Notes: a model not told the origin generated them from the sequence alone. Counted from the stretch's first letter, positions 8,596 through 17,489 are shown. The stretch: 64,000 nucleotides of DNA from Pseudomonas proteolytica (GCF_007858275.1 NZ_VFEV01000003.1:186001-250000); one strand, 5' to 3'. Numbers and translations are program-made.

Positions 8596-8679
8596 GGGCA
8601 ATCCTCGGAAAAGGTCGGCCATAGACTAGACAGTTGTGAGGTGACTGGCGAGGGGGATCTGGTTGTTTTTACGGGCCTC

Positions 8680-8751
8680 ATCGCAGGCAAGCCCGCTCCC
8701 ACAATTTGATTGGTGAACACCATCAAATGTGGGAGCTGGCTTGCCTGCGAT
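8680..8751. repeat. REPIN
   Basis: Arms ATCGCAGGCAAGCCCGCTCC and the near reverse complement GGGAGCTGGCTTGCCTGCGAT enclose a short loop that contains a further inverted repeat (TTTGATTGGTGAACACCATCAAA). It fills the gap between the GST gene and the small PepSY partner gene. Confidence 0.88.
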
Positions 8752-8758
8752 GGCGTCC

Positions 8759-8938
8759 TCAAGGCCTGCGCACCAACCCCCACACCCCGACAACTGCCGG
8801 TATCCCCAACCCCAGCCAGCTAAGGGAATCCCAAACCCCATCCCCCAACAGCGCCGCAAACAACCCCCCTGCACTGAGCAGCCCGATTGCCAGCGGCACC
8901 CCGAACACCTTCCAGAAATTCGATTGCCGCGGCCTCAT
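8759..8938 (-). CDS. Small two-helix membrane protein coupled to PepSY gene
   Basis: A 59-residue protein with two hydrophobic stretches (about 10-30 and 35-52: VFGVPLAIGLLSAGGLFAAL and LSWLGLGIPAVVGVWGLV) and a basic C terminus. Its ATG overlaps the stop of the upstream PepSY gene (ATGA), so it is probably translationally coupled to it. That start is preferred over an in-frame ATG ten codons upstream, which would lie within the PepSY gene. Small proteins of this type commonly follow PepSY genes in iron-uptake loci, but the function is unknown. Confidence 0.72.
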   Translation of the reverse strand: MRPRQSNFWKVFGVPLAIGLLSAGGLFAALLGDGVWDSLSWLGLGIPAVVGVWGLVRRP

Positions 8939-10038
8939 GGCTTGGCCGCCTTGCGCCGCACCAGCCACAGGTACACACCGCTGCCCAGCACGATGATGGT
9001 CAGCACATCCAGCACCGCCCAGAGGATTTTCATCGGCATGCCGCCATAGTCGCCAAAGTGCAAGGGCTGGGACATGCCCATGGCGTCCATGTACCAGGGC
9101 CGCCCGGCCACGGCGGTGACGCTCAGATCGCTGGCGTCGATCAGCACCGGCGTCAGCAGGTGCGAGGTCAGGTGTGTGCTGCCTTTCATAAACACCGCGT
9201 AATGGTGCTCGCTGGAAAACCGCGTGCCGGGGAACGCAATAAAGTCCGGGGTCATGCCCGGCGCGACCTGTTCGGCGATTTTCAGCAGGTCAGTGGCCGG
9301 CGCCCGCAAGGTCAGCGGCGGTGCGTTCTTGTAGGGTTCGATCATCGCGGTGAGGCTGTCATTGCGCCAGGCGGCGATGATCAGGTCGGCACAGGCGCTG
9401 ATCACCCCGGTGACGCCCACCACCAGCGCCCAGGTCAGGGTGACGACGCCGATCAGGTTATGCAGGTCCAGCCAGCGCAGGCGCGTGGACTTGTCCTGGC
9501 GTACGGTGGCGAACTTCAAGCGCCGCATGAACGGCAGGTACAACACCGTGCCGGAAATGATCGCGACCACAAACAGCACACCCATGAACGCCAGCAGCAA
9601 CTTGCCCGGCAGTCCGGCGAACATATCCACATGCAGGCGCAGCAGGAACATCGTCAAGCCGCCATTGGCCGAGGGCATCTCCACACTGTCCCCGGTGCGC
9701 GCGTCCAGCATGAAGGTGTGCGACGAATTGGGCTCGGTCCCGGCGGTGGCCGCCATGATTGCAATCACGCCGTTCTTGTCGTCTTCGTCCCAGGCCAGGT
9801 ACTGCATGGCTTCGCCAGGACGATGGGCCTGGGCCTTGGCCACCAGTTGCTCAAGGTTGAGCTGCGGGGTATCGGCCGGCATCTGCTTGAGCTCGGGCTC
9901 GTTGCCCAGCAAGTGATCGATCTCATGGTGAAAGATCAACGGCAGGCCGGTCAGCGCCAGCATCAGCAGGAATACGGTGCAGATCAGGCTGGTCCAGGTG
10001 TGGATGAAGGACCAGCGGCGGATGGTTGTGCTTTTCAT
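8935..10038 (-). CDS. PepSY-associated transmembrane protein
   Basis: A 367-residue inner-membrane protein with four membrane segments: about 12-35, one near 135-155 (LLLAFMGVLFVVAIISGTVL), one near 190-210 and one near the C terminus (ILWAVLDVLTIIVLGSGVYLW). The first helix contains the family hallmark RRWSFIHTWTSL, and further histidines lie in LHVDMF and LHNLIG. Proteins of this family next to TonB receptors are thought to help release or reduce iron in the periplasm. It lies downstream of the receptor gene on the same strand. The start MKSTTIRRW is chosen because it leads directly into the conserved first helix. Confidence 0.85.
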   Translation of the reverse strand: MKSTTIRRWSFIHTWTSLICTVFLLMLALTGLPLIFHHEIDHLLGNEPELKQMPADTPQLNLEQLVAKAQAHRPGEAMQYLAWDEDDKNGVIAIMAATAGTEPNSSHTFMLDARTGDSVEMPSANGGLTMFLLRLHVDMFAGLPGKLLLAFMGVLFVVAIISGTVLYLPFMRRLKFATVRQDKSTRLRWLDLHNLIGVVTLTWALVVGVTGVISACADLIIAAWRNDSLTAMIEPYKNAPPLTLRAPATDLLKIAEQVAPGMTPDFIAFPGTRFSSEHHYAVFMKGSTHLTSHLLTPVLIDASDLSVTAVAGRPWYMDAMGMSQPLHFGDYGGMPMKILWAVLDVLTIIVLGSGVYLWLVRRKAAKP

Positions 10039-10110
10039 TTCATAGCCTTCAGACAAGCCAAAGCCGCCCACGTAGGACGGCTTGGTTGTGGAGCAGGTTA
10101 GTTCAGTGCG

Positions 10111-12540
10111 TTACCACTGATAGGTGGCGCTGGCGACGACGCTGCGTTGGTCGCCGTAGTAGCAGTAGGAGGCATCACAGGTGGAGATGTACTGCTTATC
10201 GAACAGGTTGGTGGCGTTCAGTTTTACCGAAGCACCTTTGAGGCTATTGTTCAGGCGGCCCAAGTCGTAATGCACTGCACCGTCGAACACCGTGTAAGCA
10301 TCGGCTTTACCCAGCCAGGTGTTGGCTTGGTCGCCATAGGTATTTCCGGTGTAGCGGGCACCAAAGCCGATGCCGAAACCGTCGAGCACGCCGTCGTGCC
10401 AGGTGTAGTCGGTCCACAACGAGGCTTGTTGATTTGGCATCAGTTGCAGGCGGTTGCCTTTGTAGGTGCCTGTCTGCACCTCCGACTTGGCCAGGGTGTA
10501 GGCAGCGATGACCTTGAGGTTCTCGGTTACATCAGAGATGGCTTCCAGCTCCAGGCCCTTGACCTTCACTTCGCCGGCCTGGTCGGTGATCGACTCGCCA
10601 CCCGAGCCAAATCGAGTGACCAGTACGTTTTTCTGGGTCAGGTCGTAAATCGCTGCGCTGAGCAGTGTGTTACTGCCGGGGGGCTGGTACTTGACCCCCA
10701 ATTCCCATTGCTTGCCTTCGGTGGGTTTGTACGACTTGACCGGGTCGGCGCTGGCGTTGCTCGCTGGCTGGAATGATTCGGCGTAGGACAGGTACGGTAC
10801 AAAGCCCGAGTCGAACACGTAGCTCAGTGCAGCATTGCCGCTGAAGTTTTTGCTGCGGTCAGTGTTGGTCGCGTCGCTCTTATTGAGGTACGTGGTGCCT
10901 TGATGTACCCAGTCTTCACGTCCACCAAGGGTCAGGCGCCATTTATCCAGGGCCATCTGGTCTTGCACGTAGAGGCCCGTCTGCACGGTTTTCTGGTCGT
11001 AGTCGTAGTACGCATCCTTACGCGCTGGACGCTCGATTGGTTGCCCATAAACCGGTTTGTAGATGTTAGTAGTCCCGGCGCCGCCGAAAATGGACAGGTA
11101 AGAGGAGTCAGTGCGCTGATGATCCAGGCCGATCAGCACAGTGTGGTTGATATTGCCGGTAGCGAAGTCAGCCTGGAAATTGTTGTCCACGGCAAACTGA
11201 GCGATGTCCTCGTCCACATTGGTCGAAGAGCGGCTGATATTGCCTTCAGCATCCACCGGGGCGTACAAGTAAGCGCCCACCGTCAGTTGCTGGAAGGACA
11301 GCTCCGACTTGGTGTAACGCAGGTTTTGCTTGAATTGCCAGGTATCGTTGAGGCGATGTTCAAAGGCATAGCCCAATGCGTAGTAGGTACGGTCGTAGAA
11401 CTCGTAGTCCGGGTCACCCAGGTTCTTGTGATGGGATACTTTGCCCAGCGGTGATTTGATCTTGGTACCCACGATCGGCAGGAACTGGCTGGTGGTGCCG
11501 GTATCGTCGCGAGTGAACTGCGAGAGCAGGGTCAGCTTGGTATCGGTATCGATATTCCAGGTCAGGCTCGGCGCGATGTTATAGCGCTTGTTGTCGATGT
11601 GATCGACTTGTGTGCCGGCGTCCCGCACCACGCCACTGAGGCCATAGAGGAACTGACCTTCATCATCGATCTTGCCGGTGCTGGCGAAGTTGATCTGGCG
11701 ATAGTTGTCGCTGCCGTACTGCACCTGGATGGCATTGCTCGATTCTGCGCTGGGGCGTCGGCTGACCATATCCAGCAGACCGCCTGGTGGGGTCTGGCCG
11801 TAGACCGACGAGGCAGGGCCGCGCAGCAAGGCGAGGCGGTCGAGGTTCCAGGTTTCTGCTTTCGGGTTGGCGTAAACGCCACGCGGCAATGGCAGGCCAT
11901 CGAGGAAATGGGTGGGTTCGAAGCCTCGTACGCGCATCCAGTCGTAGCGAGTGTCACTGCCGTAGCTGGCGGAAACGATGCCGGGCATGTACTTGACCGC
12001 GTCATCCAGGTTCTGCACGTTGCGGTCCAGCATCTGCTGGCGGGTCGCTACGGAGATTGAACGTGGTGCTTCTACCAGCGCGGTATCAGTCTTGCTCCCC
12101 GCCGCCGTACGCGTAGCGACATAACCTTCCACCGGGCCCCAGGCGCTTTCATAGTTGCCCTGGCCAATGATGCTGGTCTCGGGCAGGGCAACGACACCCT
12201 CCGGAACCGGCACCAGGCTGAAGGTGCCGGCGCTGCTCTGCTCCAACTGCAGACCGCTGCCGCGCAAGGCTTCACGCAGGGCGCCCTGGGCGTCGAACTG
12301 GCCCTTGACCGGGGCCGAGGTCTTGCCTGCGGCCAGTGCTGGGTTGAGGGTCAATGCCAGGCCGGCCTGGCTGGCGATCTGGTTCAGGGTGCTGGCCAGG
12401 GGCGCGGCAGGCAGGTTATAGGCGCGCACGCTTGACGCCTGTTCGGCGGCGATCAGCGCAGTGCTGGCCAGCGGGGCGCTGAGGGCAATGGCCACGGCTA
12501 ACAGGCTGGGGCGCAACAAGGTGTCTAGCGTGCGGGACAT
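10111..12540 (-). CDS. fiuA: TonB-dependent ferric-siderophore receptor, FiuA-like with signalling domain
   Basis: Outer-membrane receptor of 809 residues with, in order, a signal peptide (to about 31), a secretin/TonB N-terminal signalling domain (about 38-112, AYNLPAAPLASTLNQIASQAG), a TonB-box-like stretch (ALPETSI), the plug (about 140-270, with RPSAESSN at its end) and a 22-strand barrel ending in ATYQW. The terminal aromatic Trp is the usual barrel-assembly signal. The signalling domain shows it works with an anti-sigma/ECF pair, found just upstream on the same strand. The order and the closeness to creBCD match the ferrichrome receptor locus of P. aeruginosa as I recall it; the exact siderophore is inferred. 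Confidence 0.82.
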   Translation of the reverse strand: MSRTLDTLLRPSLLAVAIALSAPLASTALIAAEQASSVRAYNLPAAPLASTLNQIASQAGLALTLNPALAAGKTSAPVKGQFDAQGALREALRGSGLQLEQSSAGTFSLVPVPEGVVALPETSIIGQGNYESAWGPVEGYVATRTAAGSKTDTALVEAPRSISVATRQQMLDRNVQNLDDAVKYMPGIVSASYGSDTRYDWMRVRGFEPTHFLDGLPLPRGVYANPKAETWNLDRLALLRGPASSVYGQTPPGGLLDMVSRRPSAESSNAIQVQYGSDNYRQINFASTGKIDDEGQFLYGLSGVVRDAGTQVDHIDNKRYNIAPSLTWNIDTDTKLTLLSQFTRDDTGTTSQFLPIVGTKIKSPLGKVSHHKNLGDPDYEFYDRTYYALGYAFEHRLNDTWQFKQNLRYTKSELSFQQLTVGAYLYAPVDAEGNISRSSTNVDEDIAQFAVDNNFQADFATGNINHTVLIGLDHQRTDSSYLSIFGGAGTTNIYKPVYGQPIERPARKDAYYDYDQKTVQTGLYVQDQMALDKWRLTLGGREDWVHQGTTYLNKSDATNTDRSKNFSGNAALSYVFDSGFVPYLSYAESFQPASNASADPVKSYKPTEGKQWELGVKYQPPGSNTLLSAAIYDLTQKNVLVTRFGSGGESITDQAGEVKVKGLELEAISDVTENLKVIAAYTLAKSEVQTGTYKGNRLQLMPNQQASLWTDYTWHDGVLDGFGIGFGARYTGNTYGDQANTWLGKADAYTVFDGAVHYDLGRLNNSLKGASVKLNATNLFDKQYISTCDASYCYYGDQRSVVASATYQW

Positions 12541-12553
12541 ACGGCGGCTCCTG

Positions 12554-12573
12554 AATGGAAATATTTCTCAATT
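12554..12573 (-). promoter_or_regulatory. Candidate Fur box before the receptor gene
   Basis: AATGGAAATATTTCTCAATT on the plus strand, read on either strand, fits the Pseudomonas Fur pattern (AATGAGAATnATTnTCATT) at about 15 of 17 core positions. It lies 14-33 bases before the receptor ATG, where bound Fur would block transcription or be close to the transcript start. Confidence 0.5.
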
Positions 12574-12667
12574 GCCTGTGTGCCGAGCGAGAATCAAAAA
12601 GTGATAGGGCTGTGGGGAAATATTTTTTGTCTGGGAGGAAATGGGGGCTTTCAGAGCCCTATCGCAG

Positions 12668-12912
12668 CATAGGTATCTACACAACTTTGCCGCAACGCCT
12701 AGATCCAGGCAGATAGCGCAGTTGTGGCGAGCGGGCTTGTCGGAACGCCGCATCGCCCGCGCTGGGCTGCGAAGCAGCCCCAACAAGCCCGCCGCGTTTC
12801 TTCAGATAAACCGCGATAGGCGGGTTTAGGGCTGCTTCGCAGCCCAGCGCGGGGCAAGCCCGCTCGCCACGGGGGAGTTCGTCAGTTTCTGAAAGTTGTG
12901 TGGATACTTATG
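12668..12912. mobile_element. MITE-like element, copy 1 (245 bp)
   Basis: Ends are inverted repeats: the left end reads CATAGGTATCTACACAACTT and the right end is its reverse complement with two mismatches over 21 bp. A 10-bp direct repeat CCTATCGCAG flanks it (12658-12667 and 12913-12922). The interior holds a long hairpin of the GTGGCGAGCGGGCTTG class. It has no coding capacity. It is the same as the copy at 24134-24363 apart from a few substitutions and a 15-bp length difference near 12736-12753. Confidence 0.85.
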
Positions 12913-12987
12913 CCTATCGCAGGCAAGCCAGCTCCCACATTGATGGTATGCACAATTCAAAATGTGGGAGCTGGCTTGCCGGCGATA
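12913..12987. repeat. REPIN that carries the MITE insertion at its left arm
   Basis: CTATCGCAGGCAAGCCAGCTCC and its near complement at 12966-12987 flank a loop with a TTGATGG/ATTCAAAA segment. The outer end of the left arm is duplicated on the far side of the MITE, which shows the MITE inserted into this REPIN. Confidence 0.85.
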
Positions 12988-12992
12988 GGGCC

Positions 12993-13973
12993 CTAAGGCT
13001 TACCCGTAACCTTTGGCACCACCGTCACCCACCACGGCGTACGCTGCTGGATCTGCACTGGCAGGGTTGGCAGCAGCGCATTCAAGGCCAGGTCGGTGTC
13101 CTGCAACGGGAAGCTGCCGGTGATGCGCAGGTCGGCCACGTTTTTGTCCACACCCAAGTAGCCGCTGCGGTAGCGGCCGAGTTCCTCGACCACATCCGCC
13201 AGCCGTGCGTTGTCTACCACCAGCATGCCGCGGGTCCAGGCGTCGGTGCCGGGGCTGACGGTCAGCAGTGGGCCGAGGCCGTCATGGCGCATCAGCACCT
13301 GCTGGCCTTCCTTGAACACCTGCTCCTGCTGCAACGCCTCGGGCTGCGCCGCGACGGCCGACTGCAAAACGCTGAGCCGCGTACCGTCGTCCTCGCGTTT
13401 GACGATAAACCGCGTGCCCAGGGCGCGCAGGCTGCCGTCGCGGGTCTCGACGATAAAGGGGCGGGCATCGTTGTGGCCGGTCTCGACGAGGATCTCGCCG
13501 TCCTGCAACACGATCACCCGGCGTTTTTCGTCAAAGCGCACATCAATGGCGCTGTGGGTATTGAGGTTGATCAGCGTGCCATCCGCCAGTTTCAGCGTGC
13601 GCTGTTCGCCGGTGGCGGTGCGTTGGTCGGCCAGCCAATAGTTGATCGGCACGTAGCGCTGGCCGGCGAACAGCGCCAGGCCGCAGACCAGCACCACACT
13701 GGCCAGGCCGCTGCCGAGCTTGCGCACCCGCTGGCGGATGTTTTCACGCGATTGCAGCAGCGCCGCCCGCGCCGGGCCGCTGGCCACGCTGAAACGCTGA
13801 TCGAGCATGCCCAGTTGGCGCCAGGCACGGGCGTGCTCATCGTTGCTGGCCAGCCATTTCCTGAATTCTTCATGCTCCACGGCACTGCGCTCCCCGGAAT
13901 CGAGGGACAGTTGCCAGGCAATCGCAGCATCCAGCACGCGTGCCGAAACCGGCTTGGAGCTGATCTGAGTCAC
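12993..13973 (-). CDS. fiuR: FecR-family anti-sigma regulator, FiuR-like
   Basis: Inner-membrane sigma regulator of 326 residues. The cytoplasmic N terminus (DUF4880-like, AIAWQLSLDSGE and FRKWLASNDEHARAWRQL, about 15-60) binds the sigma factor. One membrane helix lies near 88-105 (LASVVLVCGLALFAG). The periplasmic FecR domain (about 120-215, ADGTLINLNTHSAIDVRF, GEILVETGH, ALGTRF) and a C-terminal DUF4974 part follow. The start is taken as GTG at 13973 because it overlaps the sigma-factor stop (GTGA), which is typical coupling. It relays receptor occupancy to the ECF sigma factor. A MITE and a REPIN separate it from the receptor gene. Confidence 0.85.
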   Translation of the reverse strand: MTQISSKPVSARVLDAAIAWQLSLDSGERSAVEHEEFRKWLASNDEHARAWRQLGMLDQRFSVASGPARAALLQSRENIRQRVRKLGSGLASVVLVCGLALFAGQRYVPINYWLADQRTATGEQRTLKLADGTLINLNTHSAIDVRFDEKRRVIVLQDGEILVETGHNDARPFIVETRDGSLRALGTRFIVKREDDGTRLSVLQSAVAAQPEALQQEQVFKEGQQVLMRHDGLGPLLTVSPGTDAWTRGMLVVDNARLADVVEELGRYRSGYLGVDKNVADLRITGSFPLQDTDLALNALLPTLPVQIQQRTPWWVTVVPKVTGKP

Positions 13974-14488
13974 AGCGGCTCGCCATACAGTGCGATGTAG
14001 CACTGGCGAATGCCCTGGGCCAGGTACTGTCGCACCCGCGGCACGGAAACCCCCAGGCGCTGGGCGATTTCGGCGTGGCCCAGGCCATCGAGGCGGTTAT
14101 AGAGGAAGGCGGCGCGGGCCTTGCTGGAGAGCTTGCCGAGCAGGCGGTCGATGGCCTTGAGGTCTTCGAGGATCAGATGCTGTTCTTGTGGGGAAGGGTG
14201 CTCGCTTTCCGGGATCAGCATCAGTTCGGTGAGGTAGGCCTGTTCCAGCGCCGCGCGGCGGAAATAGTCGAACAGCAAGCCCTTGGCGACGGCCACCAGG
14301 AAGGCCCGGGGTTCGCGCGGCTCGCGCAGTTCTTCACGGCCCAGCAGGCGCATGAAGGTGTCCTGGCTCAGGTCCTCGGCACGGCTGGGGCACGCCACGT
14401 TGCGCCGCAGCCATGCCAGCAGCCAGCCGCGATGGTCACGGTACAACGTGCCAACAAGCTCACTGTGGGGACTTTGGGCTGACGACAA
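13970..14488 (-). CDS. fiuI: ECF sigma factor, FiuI-like
   Basis: Iron-starvation type ECF sigma factor of 172 residues. Region 2 is LYRDHRGWLLAWLRRNVACPSRAEDLSQDTFMRLL (positions about 9-45) and region 4 is the helix-turn-helix GLGHAEIAQRLGVSVPRVRQYL (about 140-161). No ATG or GTG fits the expected N terminus. A TTG at 14488 preceded by GGTGATGCC gives the family-like start (M)SSAQSP. An upstream frame extension would run through the Fur box, so it is rejected. It is expected to direct transcription of the receptor gene when FiuR signals. Confidence 0.82.
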   Translation of the reverse strand: MSSAQSPHSELVGTLYRDHRGWLLAWLRRNVACPSRAEDLSQDTFMRLLGREELREPREPRAFLVAVAKGLLFDYFRRAALEQAYLTELMLIPESEHPSPQEQHLILEDLKAIDRLLGKLSSKARAAFLYNRLDGLGHAEIAQRLGVSVPRVRQYLAQGIRQCYIALYGEPL

Positions 14489-14515
14489 GGCATCACCAAT
14501 CGGCAAGTTTAAACT

Positions 14516-14532
14516 AACGAGAATTATTCGCG
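14516..14532 (-). promoter_or_regulatory. Fur box before the ECF sigma gene
   Basis: AACGAGAATTATTCGCG on the plus strand fits AATGAGAATnATTnTCA closely. It lies 28-44 bases upstream of the TTG start. Iron-bound Fur would repress the sigma/anti-sigma operon here, as in known iron-starvation sigma loci. Confidence 0.65.
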
Positions 14533-14617
14533 ATTGTGGCAGAGGCGATGAAGCGGCGCAATTGGCGTTGGTCGGATGATGGCACCACAACCCATTCCAG
14601 GAGCCGGGTTGTGGTGT

Positions 14618-15325
14618 TTAGAAGGACGGGGCTTGCTTGCGACGTTTCCACTGGCTCAGGCGCTGCTGCAACAGTGCCGGGCTGTCCAGACCTTGCTGGC
14701 GTGCACGGCTGAACAGAATCAACATCAACTCGGCAGTGGCCAGGGCATCGGCGCTGGCGTGATGGCGTTCACCGACTTGCAGGTTGAAGTGGGCGATCCA
14801 GTCATCCAGGCCCGCTTCGCGAATATGCGCTTGGGGACACAGCAGCGGCGCCAGGTCTGCCACGTCGAGGAACGGATGGGCCAGGCGATAACCCAGGCTG
14901 TCCTTGAGCGCCCGGCCGAGCATGTGTTGGTCGAACGGTGCGTGGAACGCCAGCAGCGGGCTGTCGCCGACAAAATCCATGAAATCCAGCAACGCCTCGG
15001 CAGGATCGCAACCGGCGGCGATCGCACTGGGGCCCAGACCATGGATCAATACACTGGGGCTGAGTTTGGTGTGCGCCCGCAGCAAGGTGCGCTCGAACTG
15101 CTGGGAAAAGTCGATGGCACCGTCTTCGATCACCACCGCGCCAATCGACAGTACTAGGTCGCGATTGAGGTTCAGGCCGCTGGTTTCCAGGTCCAGGACC
15201 ACCCAGCGCTGGTCACGCAAGGTGTTTTCGCCGAGTGCGCCGGCAGTTGGCAGTTGCGCCAGCCGTACTTGTTGATGCTCATCCAGCCCCGGCCGGTGAG
15301 GGCGTAGCCAACTGAACAGGCTCAC
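14618..15325 (-). CDS. DnaQ-like DEDDh 3'-5' exonuclease
   Basis: A 235-residue exonuclease of the DNA polymerase III epsilon superfamily. Exo I is VVLDLETSGLNL (about residue 43), Exo II is LLAFHAPFDQHMLG (about 122), and Exo III is HHASADALATAEL (about 188), with the histidine that defines the DEDDh group. The GTG start overlaps the stop of the upstream DUF294 gene (GTGA). In many proteobacteria this pair is kept together near acetate or cyclic-nucleotide genes. It is not the replicative DnaQ, being divergent and coupled to a regulatory protein. Substrate (DNA or RNA) is unknown. Confidence 0.85.
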   Translation of the reverse strand: MSLFSWLRPHRPGLDEHQQVRLAQLPTAGALGENTLRDQRWVVLDLETSGLNLNRDLVLSIGAVVIEDGAIDFSQQFERTLLRAHTKLSPSVLIHGLGPSAIAAGCDPAEALLDFMDFVGDSPLLAFHAPFDQHMLGRALKDSLGYRLAHPFLDVADLAPLLCPQAHIREAGLDDWIAHFNLQVGERHHASADALATAELMLILFSRARQQGLDSPALLQQRLSQWKRRKQAPSF

Positions 15326-17244
15326 AGCTGATACCTCAGGGCCAGGCTGCTTTGCAGGCGCTGGGCCTGGCGCAGGGATTCGCGCAGGATGCGCCGGTCC
15401 AGGTGGTTGAGGCTGTCAGGGTCGACCCGGTTGGAGTACGGCTGGTTCTCGCGGGTCTGCAACTGGTGCTGCTGCATGCGGGTTTGCTGGATAAAGTGGT
15501 AGGCCTCTTCATAGGCTGCGCCGTCCAGGCGTTCGATCACCTCTTTATCCACCAGTTGGCGTAAGCGTTCCAGGGTGTTGTTGGCGGCAATCCCATTGGC
15601 CAGGGCCAACAGGCGGGCACCGTCTACGAACGGTGTCAGGCCCTGCACCTTGAGGTCCAGGGTGGCCTTGTCCGAGCCTTTGCGCGTCAACACAAAGTCC
15701 CGGAAGCGCCCCACCGGCGGGCGCTGGCGCAAGGCGTTCTCGGCCATCATCCGTTGGAACAGGCGGTTGTCTGCGACCTGGTCAAGAATGCCCTGGCGCA
15801 ACTGGTCGCAGCCCTGTTCATCGCCCCATACCACGCGCAGATCGAAGTAGATGCTGGATTTGAGCAGGTTCTCCGGCGTCGCCTCGCGGATAAACGCAGC
15901 AAAGCGCCGGGCCCACTCGGCGCGGGACAGGCACAGCTCGGGGTTGCCGGCCATGATATTGCCTTTGCACAGGGTAAAGCCGCACAGCGCCAGGCTTTGG
16001 TTGATCTGCTGCGCCAGCGGCAACAGCAGGCCGCGGATCTCGGCCGCGTGGGCGGCGTCCCGCGCATCAAACAGGATGCCGTTGTCCTGGTCGGTATGCA
16101 GGGTCTGTTCGCGGCGGCCCTCGCTGCCGAAACACAGCCAACTGAACGGTACGCCGGGGTCGCCTTTATCGGCGATGCTCAGTTCGATCACCCGGCACAC
16201 CGTGTGATCGTTGAGCAGCGTGATGATATGGGTGATCTGGGTCGAGGACGCGCCATGGGCCAGCATGCGTTCCACCAGTTGGCCGATTTCGCCACGCAGC
16301 GCCACCAGGTTTTCCACCCGTGGTGCATTGCGGATGGTGCGGGCCAGGTGCACCAGGTCGACCCGTTGCAGGGAAAACAGGTCACGCTCGGACACCACGC
16401 CACACAAGCGTCGATCCTTGACCAGGCACACGTGGGCGATGTGCCGTTCGGTCATGGCGATAGCCGCGTCGAAGGCGCTGTGATCCGGGCTGAGGAAGAA
16501 CGGCGCCTGGGTCATATGGCGCTCGATGGCCTGGGTGAAGTCGCTGGTGCCATCGGCCACTACGTGGCGCAGGTCACGCAGGGTAAAAATCCCCAGGGGC
16601 GCCTTGTGTTCATCGACCACCACGATGCTGCCGACCTGCTGCTCATGCATCAACGTGACCGCCTCACGCAGCGGCGTCAGCGGGCTGCACGTTACCGGGT
16701 GGCGCATGGCCAATTCGCCCAGGCGGGTATTGAGTGAGTACTGGGTGCCGAGGTTTTCTACGGCTTTCTGCTGGACTTGCTGGTTGACCTGGTCCAACAG
16801 GCTACTGACCCCGCGCAAGGCAAAATCGCGGAACGCCCCGGACAGCGCAAACAGCTTGATAAACGCCGGTTTGTTCAATTGCAGGCAGAAGGTGTCTTCG
16901 GCGGCCTTGTGCTCGGTGCGGGTGGCCCGCTCTCCCAGCAGCGCGGCCAGGGGGAAGCATTCTCCGGTGGCGATTTCGAAGGTGGTTTCGGCCGAATCCG
17001 GGCGCTGCCCGACCACGCGGCCCTGCTTGACGATATAGAAGTGCTCCACGGGGCCCGCCGACGGTTTGAGAATGCTCTCGCCGGGGCCGTAGAAGCGCAA
17101 TTGGCACTGTTCCACCAGGAACGCCAGGTGGGCGTTTTCCATCTGGTTGAAGGGCGGGAACCGTTGAAGGAATTGCAGGGTGCCGTGAATGTTCTGCAAC
17201 ACCGCAGTTTTCCCTGCCTGGGTGAAAGCATCAGCTTTACTCAT
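15322..17244 (-). CDS. cNMP-binding / CBS / DUF294 nucleotidyltransferase-like protein
   Basis: A 640-residue cytoplasmic regulator. The order is a cyclic-nucleotide-binding domain (about 25-140, FYGPGESILKPSAGPVEHFYIVKQG), a CBS pair (about 170-290, LREAVTLMHEQQVGSIVVVDEH, then a second copy ending SERDLFSL), a DUF294 nucleotidyltransferase-like domain with FGSEGRREQTLHTDQDNGI (about 375), and a DUF294 C-terminal domain. The G-S motif and the D-x-D pair suggest a GlnD-like transferase fold that may be active. A start two codons upstream is equally possible. It is coupled to the downstream exonuclease. A link to cAMP or adenylate sensing is inference from the domains. Confidence 0.88.
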   Translation of the reverse strand: MSKADAFTQAGKTAVLQNIHGTLQFLQRFPPFNQMENAHLAFLVEQCQLRFYGPGESILKPSAGPVEHFYIVKQGRVVGQRPDSAETTFEIATGECFPLAALLGERATRTEHKAAEDTFCLQLNKPAFIKLFALSGAFRDFALRGVSSLLDQVNQQVQQKAVENLGTQYSLNTRLGELAMRHPVTCSPLTPLREAVTLMHEQQVGSIVVVDEHKAPLGIFTLRDLRHVVADGTSDFTQAIERHMTQAPFFLSPDHSAFDAAIAMTERHIAHVCLVKDRRLCGVVSERDLFSLQRVDLVHLARTIRNAPRVENLVALRGEIGQLVERMLAHGASSTQITHIITLLNDHTVCRVIELSIADKGDPGVPFSWLCFGSEGRREQTLHTDQDNGILFDARDAAHAAEIRGLLLPLAQQINQSLALCGFTLCKGNIMAGNPELCLSRAEWARRFAAFIREATPENLLKSSIYFDLRVVWGDEQGCDQLRQGILDQVADNRLFQRMMAENALRQRPPVGRFRDFVLTRKGSDKATLDLKVQGLTPFVDGARLLALANGIAANNTLERLRQLVDKEVIERLDGAAYEEAYHFIQQTRMQQHQLQTRENQPYSNRVDPDSLNHLDRRILRESLRQAQRLQSSLALRYQL

Positions 17245-17364
17245 AACCATGACCGCAGTTTTTTGTCGTTATCGTCCTTCATGGTCGACCCCCACGCGGC
17301 GGGTGCCCATTGGACGTAAGTCTAGGTAGCTATAAGACCTTCGATGACTAAGGAAAAACCCTAC

Positions 17365-17469
17365 ATGAATATCGTCCAGACCCGTAGAACGCCCACTAGG
17401 AAAACTATCCGACGAAGTGCACATTGTTCGCCCTTCCGGCGATGTCTGACTAGTGTGCTGGGAGATTGA
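17365..17469 (+). CDS. Possible 34-residue arginine-rich leader peptide
   Basis: ATG at 17365 follows AAGGAA with nine bases of spacing. The frame gives a peptide beginning MNIVQTRRTPTRKTIRR and ends 21 bases before the ATG of the next response regulator. It is rich in Arg and Thr and resembles no family I know. It may be a translated leader or chance. Confidence 0.25.
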   Translation: MNIVQTRRTPTRKTIRRSAHCSPFRRCLTSVLGD

Positions 17470-17489
17470 GAAGAACTGCCGAGAGACGT

